Assembly: GCA_903929755.1 (NCBI GenBank)
Contig: CAIYVZ010000045.1
Coordinates: forward strand, 25,474 to 89,473
Direction of reading: 5' to 3'
Length of the DNA: 64,000 nucleotides
Source: an uncultured Acidobacteriia bacterium
Lineage (GTDB): Bacteria; Acidobacteriota; Terriglobia; Bryobacterales; Bryobacteraceae
The notes under the pieces were generated by a model that searched no databases, was not told the DNA's origin, and saw nothing but the letters and a program-made list of their open reading frames with translations. Positions 19,472 through 27,189 of this stretch are shown piece after piece (positions within the stretch are counted from its first letter, which is position 1; the number at the start of each line of letters is the position of its first letter). A program made the position numbers and the translations under genes.

Positions 19472-20782
19472 TTATTTTCTCACGGTTTCGCCCACTCTTA
19501 CTGATGCCGCGAAAACTCCTGCCATCACCATCGACCCGGCCAGGCACCACATCCCGGCTTCGAAACTTCCGGTCGTGTCCCGCAGGTAGCCGAAAAGATA
19601 GGGGCCGACGAACCCGCCGAGGTTTCCCACCGAGTTGATGACGCCGATTGCGGTGGCCGCTCCGGATTTGCCGAGGAAAGCCGGGGGCAGGCTCCAGAAA
19701 ACCGGGAGATACGCCTGGAATGTGAGGCCGAGGAGGCAGAAACAGGTGATGACCAGCGGGAGATTGCTGCCCGACAGTATTGCCCCGCCCAGGCTACAGG
19801 CCGTCAGAAACATGGGCAGCGCCGTATGCAGCCGCCGCTTACCGGTCCGGTGCGCCCAGTAGCCGTTCAGCAGGATGCCCGCGATGCTGAAGATATAGGG
19901 CGCGGTAGCCACCACCGTACGCCAGGTGACGGAGATGGTTTTCATGTTGTTCGTGATGGTGGGCAGGAAGAACAGAATGGCCTGATTGCCGGTCACTATC
20001 AGGAAGAATGCGATGGCGAGCAGGGTAGTTCTGGGTTCGCGCAGAGCCGCCATGATGCTGGTGCTGCCCGTTGCTTCCCTTGCCGAACGCTCACGCTCCA
20101 GAGCGGTTTCGAGCCAAAGCCTTTCGTCCGCCGGGAGCCATTTCGCGTCGCCGGGGCGGTCCGGGAGGAACCAAAGTGTCGCCAGCCCCATCACGACGGG
20201 AGGCAGACCTTCCAGGATGAAAACCCAGCGCCAGCTGGCGAGTCCGTACCAGTGCACCGTTTCCAAAATCCAGCGCGAGACGGGTGTGCCGATCACGATG
20301 GCGAGCGGCTGAGCCAGCATGAACCAGGCCTTGGCTCGGGTGCGGTCCTCCTGGCGAAACCAGTGGGTCAGGTAGACGAGCACACCGGGGAAGAAGCCCG
20401 CTTCGGCGGCTCCCAGCAGAAAGCGCAGGCCGTAGAACTGGAGTTTGGGGCTTGTGCCGCCCGGCAGCATCCCGGCGAAACCCGTCAGCGTGGCCATTAC
20501 GCCCCAGGTCAGCATGATGCGGGCCAGCCAGCGGCGCGCGCTCCAGCGCTCCACGATGAGAGACCCGGGTATTTCCAGCAGGAAGTAGCCCGCGAAGAAG
20601 ACGCCTGCGCCAAATCCGATAATCTCTTCGCTGAAGCCGAGCGCACCCTGCATGCCGAGCTTGGCCACGCCCACGTTGGCGCGGTCCAGGAAAGCCGTGA
20701 TGTAGACGACGATCAGGAACGGCATCAGGCGGCGCGTGACGCGCTGCCGAACCCGTTCGGCGATTTCGGGCTGGTCGGTCAC
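19472..20782 (-). CDS. MFS transporter, anion:cation symporter type
   Basis: This 436-residue membrane protein has about twelve hydrophobic segments and the ACS-family pattern: the first helix ending in AFLDRANVGVAK, the loop between helices 2 and 3 in ERWSARRWLARIMLTWG, and FLLGAAEAGFFPGVLVYL. Members take up organic anions such as sugar acids. An open frame extends to 20878, but the GTG at 20782 is the likely start: it overlaps the TAG of the aldolase gene by one base and has GGGGAG just upstream. Translational coupling to the 2-keto-acid aldolase suggests that the substrate is a sugar acid or aromatic breakdown product. Confidence 0.88.
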   Translation of the reverse strand: MTDQPEIAERVRQRVTRRLMPFLIVVYITAFLDRANVGVAKLGMQGALGFSEEIIGFGAGVFFAGYFLLEIPGSLIVERWSARRWLARIMLTWGVMATLTGFAGMLPGGTSPKLQFYGLRFLLGAAEAGFFPGVLVYLTHWFRQEDRTRAKAWFMLAQPLAIVIGTPVSRWILETVHWYGLASWRWVFILEGLPPVVMGLATLWFLPDRPGDAKWLPADERLWLETALERERSAREATGSTSIMAALREPRTTLLAIAFFLIVTGNQAILFFLPTITNNMKTISVTWRTVVATAPYIFSIAGILLNGYWAHRTGKRRLHTALPMFLTACSLGGAILSGSNLPLVITCFCLLGLTFQAYLPVFWSLPPAFLGKSGAATAIGVINSVGNLGGFVGPYLFGYLRDTTGSFEAGMWCLAGSMVMAGVFAASVRVGETVRK

Positions 20783-21552
20783 TACTCTCCCCGAACGGTT
20801 TTCAGGTAGCCGCGAATGGCCGGGGCCATCAGCGCTTCGAAGACAGAGAGGATGTAGCGCGCTCCGCGTTCGTGCCATTCGAGCGTGGCTTCCGCGGTGA
20901 CGGCAAGAATGCCGAGAGCTTTGTCGGAGGCGAGCACGATATCGGTGATTTTGGTGAGAGCCGCCTGGACTTCCGGGTGCTGCAGGTTGCCGGGGTGTCC
21001 CATGGCAAGGGATAAGTCGGTGGGGCCGATGAATACCACGTCTATGCCCGGAACCTTCACGATATCGGGCAGAGCCTCAATGGCCTGGGGCGTTTCCACC
21101 TGCACGATGACCATGGTCTCTTCGTTGCAGGAGCGGACGTGATCGGGGTAGTTGAAGCCGGGCTTTTGGCCGTAATTGGCAGCGCGGGACCCGGCCAGGC
21201 CGCGGATACCTTCGGGCGCATACTTGGCGGCGCGAACCGCGGCCGCGGCTTCAGCGCCGGAGTTGATCATCGGGATTTGCACGCCCTGGATGCCGGTGTC
21301 CAGGCGGCGGCTGATCATCCAGGTCTGGTTGGCCGGCACGCGGGAGATGGAGGTGACGCCGGTCAGTTCGCAGACGCGGGCCAGGTTCTCGCATTCGCGG
21401 TCGCCGATGGGGGCGTGTTCGCCGTCGAAAAGCAGGTAATCGTACCCCAGATGGCAAAGGATTTCGGCGAGGCCGCAATCGGGATGCCGGATGTAGCTCC
21501 CGTTAACGGTTCCCCCGGCTTTGAGTTTGGCTTTAACTTTGTTTGGCTGCAC
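20782..21552 (-). CDS. HpcH/HpaI-family class II aldolase
   Basis: This 256-residue TIM-barrel enzyme has the family marks: FDGEHAPIGDRE with a catalytic-side acid, VPANQTWMISRRLDTGIQGV, the metal-binding glutamate in VQVETPQAIEAL and the aspartate in IGPTDLSLAMG. The family splits 2-keto-3-deoxy sugar acids or 4-hydroxy-2-oxo acids into pyruvate and an aldehyde using a divalent metal. The exact substrate is not clear. It starts with GTG and is the first gene of the operon aldolase, MFS transporter, P460/FG-GAP protein, uvrB, Rossmann protein, with overlapping or nearly abutting junctions throughout. Confidence 0.9.
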   Translation of the reverse strand: MQPNKVKAKLKAGGTVNGSYIRHPDCGLAEILCHLGYDYLLFDGEHAPIGDRECENLARVCELTGVTSISRVPANQTWMISRRLDTGIQGVQIPMINSGAEAAAAVRAAKYAPEGIRGLAGSRAANYGQKPGFNYPDHVRSCNEETMVIVQVETPQAIEALPDIVKVPGIDVVFIGPTDLSLAMGHPGNLQHPEVQAALTKITDIVLASDKALGILAVTAEATLEWHERGARYILSVFEALMAPAIRGYLKTVRGE

Positions 21553-21631
21553 AGTGTCCGAACCATGATATTCGGTGGCCTGTGCGGACGGGGCTACACC
21601 GTTACAGCCGACGCGCCGACACTCCGGATGC

Positions 21632-22210
21632 CTACTTGTGCTGGAGTTCCCAGTCGTAGTTCAGGCAGAGATTGTCGTGGGCGATTCGGCCCTCGTCAGC
21701 AGGATCGTAGAAGCGATCTGTCATATAGATCAGCATGCCCGGTTCATTTCCAATGATCTTGTAGCCGTGCGCAACGCCGGGCGGAATCAGGATTTGCCAC
21801 GGTCGGAGATTGCCGACGTAGAGTGTGTTTCGCCGGCCAAAGGTGGGGGAATCGGGGCGAAGATCGATCAGGACCACCTGGTACATATTCGCTGCCGGTG
21901 TCCAGCAATCCGTTTGGTGCATATGGAAGTGGAAAGCCTTGATGATGCCGGGATAGTTCAGGGCCGCCGAGACCTGGGAAGTTTCTTTTGGAAAATGGGC
22001 GGCAAGGCCAAACCCCATCCTTTGGACTTCAAGAAAGTACCCGCGGTCGTCCGGCCAGATCGCTAGCGGGGCACATTTTACCCCGTCAATCAGGTGCGGC
22101 GATTCCGGGTGGAGGATGACGTTTCCAATGCCTTTCTCGCATTGTGGCAGCATAAGGCCTGAGGGCAGGTTCGGACCGTCGTGTTTTGTGTGAAGGTAAG
22201 GCTTAGTCAT
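21632..22210 (-). CDS. RmlC-like cupin, dTDP-4-dehydrorhamnose 3,5-epimerase family
   Basis: This 192-residue cupin has the RmlC-type progression: DDRGYFLEVQR, SQVSAALNYPGIIKAFHFH, VVLIDLRPDSPTFG, and the later LIPPGVAHGYKIIG with GMLIYMTDRFYDPADEGRI. These correspond to the active-site histidine/aspartate region and the barrel core of dTDP-sugar epimerases. The N-terminal 30 residues are unusual, and no rmlA, rmlB or rmlD gene is nearby, so it may act on another nucleotide sugar. It is separated from the aldolase gene by 79 bases and probably has its own promoter. Confidence 0.8.
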   Translation of the reverse strand: MTKPYLHTKHDGPNLPSGLMLPQCEKGIGNVILHPESPHLIDGVKCAPLAIWPDDRGYFLEVQRMGFGLAAHFPKETSQVSAALNYPGIIKAFHFHMHQTDCWTPAANMYQVVLIDLRPDSPTFGRRNTLYVGNLRPWQILIPPGVAHGYKIIGNEPGMLIYMTDRFYDPADEGRIAHDNLCLNYDWELQHK

Positions 22211-22432
22211 GGCAATTGATTCCGCTCAGTGGGCCGCACCGCATTCTCAGGGGAGATCAGATGAGGCCTGTCCTCATTTTCGCAGGGCTACTGCAGCCGA
22301 GATAAGTGACGCCTTCACCACGGTTGCGGATGAACACGAAAACGGCCTCTTTTCTTGAATTTCCGATTGTCCGGAGCCTTCACGCTGGAACGCGGTCATA
22401 CTGATTCGGCGCGGGCGGCGTGCCGTGCCGAC
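22211..22432. other. Intergenic stretch
   Basis: Together with the adjoining terminator and the bases to 22548, this makes about 340 bases without a gene. It should contain the promoter of the epimerase-like gene. No operator or RNA element was recognised. Confidence 0.4.
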
Positions 22433-22468
22433 AAAAAGGCTCCCGGCATCTTTCAGACGCCGGGAGCC
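22433..22468 (-). terminator. Intrinsic terminator of the small exported-protein gene
   Basis: On the minus strand GGCTCCCGGC and GCCGGGAGCC form a perfect 10-bp stem with an 11-base loop, followed directly by TTTTT. It sits about 80 bases past the stop codon of the upstream gene and is a textbook Rho-independent terminator. Confidence 0.9.
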
Positions 22469-22548
22469 ATGTTCCGTGAGTCAACTCAATTCGTCAGACT
22501 CGCGATTCTACAACTAACGGGGTAACTCCCCGGTACGGTGAAATTACG

Positions 22549-23094
22549 CTACGAAACTTCGAGCTCAGCACCGAGACGTTCGTATTTCCCCTTAGCTTCG
22601 CTATAGTCCGCGAATTTGCGGATCAATGACTCAAGGTCGGTCGCCAGGTCGAGATTCGCCTTCGCATAGTCGCGGAACGCCGGCATGTGAACCCTTGTGC
22701 GGTTCGCATTCAGATGTTTGATTGTGGCTTCAGTATTCCCCGCGAGTTCCTTCAGCAGGGGTTCAATGCCCTGAACGGCCATTTGTTGCCAGGCTGAGCC
22801 GCCACTCACATCTTTCATGCTCGTAAGAAGCTTTACCGTCTTGTTGACGTGTTCTTTGATCATTTCGACCTTGGCGGCATGGCTCTCCCAGCTAAGTTTT
22901 GATCTCGTCATCGACTCCAGATCGGCCGAGTCGGCTTTTAGTTCCGCAGCCTCGGTTCTGGCATCGGCCAAAAACTTAGTTATCTGCGGGGAGTCTTGGT
23001 TAGTAGCTGCCATCGTCAGGGCCGGTACCATAAGATAACCTGCCACGAGAAGTGCTGCCGCTGCGAGACTCGGTATTGCACGAATGTGTCTCAT
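22549..23094 (-). CDS. Small exported helical protein of unknown function
   Basis: The chosen ATG at 23094 has AAGGAAGGA six bases upstream, a strong ribosome-binding site; the frame is open further to 23169. The 181-residue product has a signal peptide (about 1-31, ending TMAA) and an almost wholly alpha-helical mature part rich in Glu, Lys and Ala, with heptad-like stretches (FLADARTEAAELKADSADLE and, near the end, SLIRKFADYSEAKGKYERL). No family was recognised. It is transcribed alone and ends in a strong terminator. A periplasmic four-helix-bundle-like role is conceivable but unsupported. Confidence 0.7.
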   Translation of the reverse strand: MRHIRAIPSLAAAALLVAGYLMVPALTMAATNQDSPQITKFLADARTEAAELKADSADLESMTRSKLSWESHAAKVEMIKEHVNKTVKLLTSMKDVSGGSAWQQMAVQGIEPLLKELAGNTEATIKHLNANRTRVHMPAFRDYAKANLDLATDLESLIRKFADYSEAKGKYERLGAELEVS

Positions 23095-23282
23095 ATGTTC
23101 CTTCCTTTGTGGGGCGTTTCTTAGAATTCGCCATCCGCTGTCAGTGGGGCAATTCAGGGCCCATAGCATTGCATTAATAATTCGTAATGATTGCTGAGCC
23201 AGGCAACACGATTTTGCTGCGCTATCCCGCGCTTCTGCGCGAATACGCGCACCTGGCCAAGGGCTGGCGGTGGCGTCTGTTA

Positions 23283-23606
23283 TTAGCTGTGATTCGGTGG
23301 CGGGGGCGGGGGCGGTGGCGCGGCCCAGGCCGGTACTTCCGATTCCGTGGCGGCGACCGAGTACAGCGCGCCTGGTGCGTTCCGGGTCTGCAGAAATTCG
23401 TGGAGGGGCTGGCCCCGCATCGCGGCGTAGATGTGTAGATTGGAGACTCCGACCACGGCTCCCAGCTTCTCCAGCATGAAGAAGATGACTCCGTAGTGAA
23501 TCATCGCCCGCCAGTCGCGGCGGCGGACCATGTCGGCTTCCTCCGCTGTCAGATTAGCGACGGCGAAAAGGGGTTCTGGATCCTGGAGGAAGGCCTCGCG
23601 GTGCAC
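23283..23606 (-). CDS. LigA-like small subunit of an aromatic-ring-opening dioxygenase, with polyproline tail
   Basis: This 107-residue protein matches the LigA domain of protocatechuate 4,5-dioxygenase: LTAEEADMVRRRDWRAMIHYG, then FFMLEKLGAVVGVSNLHIYAAMRG, then HEFLQTRN. It starts at GTG 23606 with AAGGA about eight bases upstream. The last 25 residues are unusual and include a run of eight prolines. In LigAB enzymes this subunit caps the active site of the catalytic LigB subunit, and no ligB is in the window. Stand-alone LigA-domain proteins exist, so it may work with a distant partner. Its 5' end overlaps a TonB-receptor remnant in another frame. Confidence 0.7.
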   Translation of the reverse strand: MHREAFLQDPEPLFAVANLTAEEADMVRRRDWRAMIHYGVIFFMLEKLGAVVGVSNLHIYAAMRGQPLHEFLQTRNAPGALYSVAATESEVPAWAAPPPPPPPPNHS

Positions 23607-23970
23607 GGGTATGTTCCTTCCCGGCAGAGTTCAGGGCAATACCTTTTTGTTCGCTTCGCTGAAAACCGGCGGATTTCACTGTGACGGCATAAGATCCGGC
23701 AGGGATCGCGACAATACCGTAGTAGCCTTCGGTGTTGGATGCGGTCTTCCAGCGGTCGACGGAAGACTCGTTCTTGAGTGTGACCGCAGCGTTCGGAACA
23801 ACGGAACCCGAAGCGTCGCGCACAGTGCCGGTGAGGGTTGCTGTGGTCGACTGGCCGAAGGCCTGCTTTTCGCTGATCGAAGCGACGGTCAGTAATATAA
23901 CGATGCTGCACAGGGCTGCAAGGCCCCGCAGCAAGGTGCCGTTAGGAAATAATAGGGGTTCTGCGTTCAA
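23554..23970 (-). pseudogene. N-terminal remnant of a TonB-dependent receptor
   Basis: The frame encodes a signal-like segment (LAALCSIVILLTVASI) and a carboxypeptidase-regulatory domain (ATLTGTVRDASGSVVPNAAV to YAVTVKSAGFQRSEQKGIAL) closely resembling the N-terminus of the full receptor gene at 1847-5173. Homology stops at about residue 110; the rest (EHTRAPRGLPPGSRT) is unrelated and runs into the LigA-like gene. Plug and barrel are missing. There is no ATG or GTG start, only TTG at 23970 or 23934, and the former overlaps the ribosome-binding site of the divergent enolase-superfamily gene. This looks like the stump of a receptor lost by deletion. Confidence 0.75.
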
Positions 23971-23980
23971 GGAGATCTAC

Positions 23981-25219
23981 ATGCTGTCCCGAAGAGACAT
24001 TCTGAAGCAGGCAATGGGCCTGGTCGCCATGCCCTGGCTGGCCGGATTTCAGGCCAACGCCGCCCCGTATACGGGTCTCGTGAAGATCAAAGCCATAAAA
24101 GCCATGGGGCTGGATAACGTGGGAGATGGCTGCCTGATTAAAATTGAGACCGACGCCGGGCTGGTGGGGTACGGTGAAGCGGGTGTTCCGGTTGGTGCCG
24201 CCAGAGAGCGGATCGCCATGATGCTGCCGCAACTGGTAGGGCAGGATCCGCTCGCCATCGAACGTCACTTCTATATGATGACGGCCACGCAGTACTCGTT
24301 CATGGCCCACATCCCCACCATCAGCGGCATCGATATCGCGCTTTGGGATCTGGCTGGCAAGATAACAGCGCTTCCCCTGTATCGTTTACTGGGTGGGCCG
24401 ATCCGGAAAGAGATTCCGGTTTACGGTCACGGCCGGGACGTGGATCCGGGGGACAAAGCTTCGTGCAAGGCCTGGGCGGCCCAGGTAAAGTCGGCCCCGG
24501 AAGGCTTTACCGCGTTTAAGTTTGGATTCGGGCCCGGTGGCGGTGGTGGTGGTCGGGCATCCGGTCCGTATAACGTCACGCTCGATGGCGGCACGTTCCG
24601 CAAGACCGCGAAGGAATACATGAACCTGCGGGAAGCGGTCGGCGATGACATCGATCTGGCCCTGCACTGCACGGGACAGTTTGATACTCGTAGTTCCATC
24701 GGGCTGTGCAAAGCGATTGAACCGGCGGATCCTCTTTGGATTGAGGACCCTCTTACTGTTCGGTACAGTGAAGCGTGGCTCGAACTGAAGAGGTCCACCC
24801 GCGTGCCGATTCTGGCGGGCGAGAAAGTGGAGCTGGTGGAGGGCTTCCGGCCCTACCTGGATAACCAGGTCCTTGATATGATCCATCCGGATGTTTCGTA
24901 TTCAGGCGGGATCACGGGCTGTCGCCGGATCGCCGATTATGCGGCACTTACCCGGACTCCGGTTGGGATGCACAGCGGCCCGTGTTCGCTGATCCGCTTT
25001 TACGCTTCCATGCATCTGGGAGCGGTAATCCAGAACTTCTTTAAGGTAGAGAATGCCCTGGGGGCCTGGCGCGGCAGTAAAGAAAAGATGGTGCAGGGTA
25101 AGGAACCGGCTGTGCGAAACAGCCTTTTCCCTGTGCCGGAAGGCGCGGGCCTGGGGCTCGACCTAAACGAAGACTGGCTCCGGGCTCACGTTTCGAAAGG
25201 TGATACATGGTGGGGATAA
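23981..25219 (+). CDS. Tat-exported enolase-superfamily enzyme (mandelate racemase/muconate lactonizing type)
   Basis: The ATG at 23981 has AAGGAG six bases upstream. The 412-residue protein opens with a twin-arginine signal (SRRDILKQAMGLVAMPWLAG). Then come an enolase-type capping domain (GLVKIKAIKAMGLDN to GLVGYGEAG) and a barrel with the catalytic-lysine region AFKFGFGP, and acidic metal-ligand positions in LWIEDPLTV and ILAGEKVELVEG. GMHSGPCSLIRFYAS near the end matches the histidine region of sugar-acid dehydratases. A Gly-rich insertion follows the lysine strand. The substrate is probably a sugar acid or related carboxylate. It overlaps the next dehydrogenase gene by 13 bases. Confidence 0.88.
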   Translation: MLSRRDILKQAMGLVAMPWLAGFQANAAPYTGLVKIKAIKAMGLDNVGDGCLIKIETDAGLVGYGEAGVPVGAARERIAMMLPQLVGQDPLAIERHFYMMTATQYSFMAHIPTISGIDIALWDLAGKITALPLYRLLGGPIRKEIPVYGHGRDVDPGDKASCKAWAAQVKSAPEGFTAFKFGFGPGGGGGGRASGPYNVTLDGGTFRKTAKEYMNLREAVGDDIDLALHCTGQFDTRSSIGLCKAIEPADPLWIEDPLTVRYSEAWLELKRSTRVPILAGEKVELVEGFRPYLDNQVLDMIHPDVSYSGGITGCRRIADYAALTRTPVGMHSGPCSLIRFYASMHLGAVIQNFFKVENALGAWRGSKEKMVQGKEPAVRNSLFPVPEGAGLGLDLNEDWLRAHVSKGDTWWG

Positions 25220-27189
25220 GTCGTTATTTGGTGGTTTCGGTTGTTGTTTTGGCCGGGGCGTTGAGCGCGTTTGCGCAGGCTCCGGTGGCTCCGGGCCGGG
25301 TAGATTTTGAGCGAAACTGCGGCGGTTGCCACGGTGGCGATGGTACGGGCGGCGAAATGGGGCCGAATATCGTCAACCGCCTGAACAACATGTCGCCGGA
25401 GCAACTGGACGCCATTCTGGCCAATGGCCGACCGGACAGGGGTATGCCCGGGTTTCCGAATATTCAGGGTGAAGAAAAGACGCGCCTGGTGACGTTCCTG
25501 CGCACGCTCCGGCCGCGCCGCCGTGCCGCTCCGGTCCGCCGGGAAGTCACACTGACGAGTGGGACGAAGCTGGCAGGGCTGGTTCTGAACGAGAGCCCTC
25601 TTGACCTGCAACTCCGCACGGATGACCAGAAGGTTCACCTGTTGCGTCCGGCGACCGGCGGTTACCGGGAAGTGACATCACAGACCGACTGGACCACTTA
25701 CAACGGCGACGTGAAGGGCAATCGCTATAGCCAGCTGGGGCAGATAACGAAGCAAAACGTGACGCGTCTGGCCCCCAAGTGGGTCTTCCCGCTGGAAGGC
25801 GTGACGCGCGCGCAAACTACGCCTGTGGTTGTCCAGGGCATCATGTATGTCACGAGCGGCAATGAATGCTGGGCTCTGGATGCCGGTGCCGGTCGCGAGA
25901 TCTGGCACTTCCAGCGTCCGCGCACCAAGGCTTTGGTGGGGAATGCTGCGCAGGGTTTCAACCGCGGTGTGGCTGCGGCGGGCGACAAGGTCCTGATGGT
26001 GACGGACAATGCGCACCTGCTGGCGCTGAACCGTTTCACCGGGGAACTGGTTTGGGAAACCGAGATGGCCGATTGGCGCAAGAATTACAACGCTACTTCG
26101 GCGCCCCTGATCGTGGGGAATCTGGCGATCACGGGTACGGCGGGTGGCGAACAGGGTGCGCGGGGCTTCATCGCGGCCTATGACGTCCAGACCGGCAAGG
26201 AAAACTGGCGCTTCTGGACGGTACCACTGCCTGGCGAACCCGGTTCCGAAACCTGGAAGGGTAAGGCCATTGAGCATCCGAGCGGTGTGGCGTGGCTGAC
26301 CGGTTCGTACGATCCGGACCTCGACACCCTCTACTGGGCTACCGGAAATCCCGGTCCCGATTACAACGGCGAAGAGCGGCAGGGAGATAATCTCTACACC
26401 TCGTCGATTCTGGCCTTGAATCCCCAGACCGGCAAGATGAAGTGGTATTACCAGACCACCCCGCACGATCTGCACGACTGGGATGCTACTGAACCTCTGG
26501 TGCTGATCGACCGCGAATGGGAAGGCCGCCCCCGCAAGCTTTTGATTCAGGCCAACCGCAATGGCTTCTTCTATGTATTTGACCGGACCGATGGCAAACT
26601 CCTGCTGGCCAAGCCGTTCGTGAAGAACATGAACTGGGCGAAGGAGATTGGCAAGGACGGCAAACCCGTGCTGCTGGAACTGCCCACGGCGGGTTCCCCC
26701 AACGCCCACAAGGTCTGCCCGTCACAGAGCGGGGCTACCAACTGGTACTCGGCGTCTTATGACCCGACAACTTCGTACTATCTGGTCCAGACCGTAGAGT
26801 CGTGCAGCGTCTTCACTACCCGGAAAACGGAAGAGTGGGAAGCGGGCCGTGGTTACTCCGGTGGTTCGCAGCGCGTGTCAGCGGATGAAACTCCGAAGCA
26901 AATTCTGCGCGCCATTGATGTCCGGACCGGCAATGTTGTCTGGGAAATGCCCGAGACTGGCCCCGCTGGTTCGTGGGGCGGGACTCTTGCATTCGCCACC
27001 GGCATAACGCTCGTCTGTGAAGACGGCGGCATGTTCTCGGCCGTGGACTCGGCAACGGGCAAGCCCTTGTGGCGCTTCCAGACCAACGCGACGTTTAAGG
27101 CTTCACCCATGACGTACACGTTCGATGGCAAACAGTACGTCACCATCGCGGCGGGACAGAATATCCTCACCTTCGGTCTGGTCGAATAA
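25207..27189 (+). CDS. Quinoprotein (PQQ-type) dehydrogenase with N-terminal cytochrome c domain
   Basis: This 660-residue exported protein has a signal peptide (about 1-24), a cytochrome c domain with C38-G-G-C41-H42 and a likely Met ligand in PDRGMPGFPN, then a PQQ-type beta-propeller from about 160 (TDWTTYNGDVKGNRYSQL) with repeated A-x-D-x-x-T-G-K-x-x-W blades. It should oxidise an alcohol, sugar or aldehyde in the periplasm and pass electrons through its own heme. The cytochrome is at the N-terminus, unlike many quinohemoprotein alcohol dehydrogenases. The start overlaps the end of the enolase-superfamily gene, so the two are translationally coupled and probably act on related substrates. 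Confidence 0.9.
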   Translation: MVGISRYLVVSVVVLAGALSAFAQAPVAPGRVDFERNCGGCHGGDGTGGEMGPNIVNRLNNMSPEQLDAILANGRPDRGMPGFPNIQGEEKTRLVTFLRTLRPRRRAAPVRREVTLTSGTKLAGLVLNESPLDLQLRTDDQKVHLLRPATGGYREVTSQTDWTTYNGDVKGNRYSQLGQITKQNVTRLAPKWVFPLEGVTRAQTTPVVVQGIMYVTSGNECWALDAGAGREIWHFQRPRTKALVGNAAQGFNRGVAAAGDKVLMVTDNAHLLALNRFTGELVWETEMADWRKNYNATSAPLIVGNLAITGTAGGEQGARGFIAAYDVQTGKENWRFWTVPLPGEPGSETWKGKAIEHPSGVAWLTGSYDPDLDTLYWATGNPGPDYNGEERQGDNLYTSSILALNPQTGKMKWYYQTTPHDLHDWDATEPLVLIDREWEGRPRKLLIQANRNGFFYVFDRTDGKLLLAKPFVKNMNWAKEIGKDGKPVLLELPTAGSPNAHKVCPSQSGATNWYSASYDPTTSYYLVQTVESCSVFTTRKTEEWEAGRGYSGGSQRVSADETPKQILRAIDVRTGNVVWEMPETGPAGSWGGTLAFATGITLVCEDGGMFSAVDSATGKPLWRFQTNATFKASPMTYTFDGKQYVTIAAGQNILTFGLVE

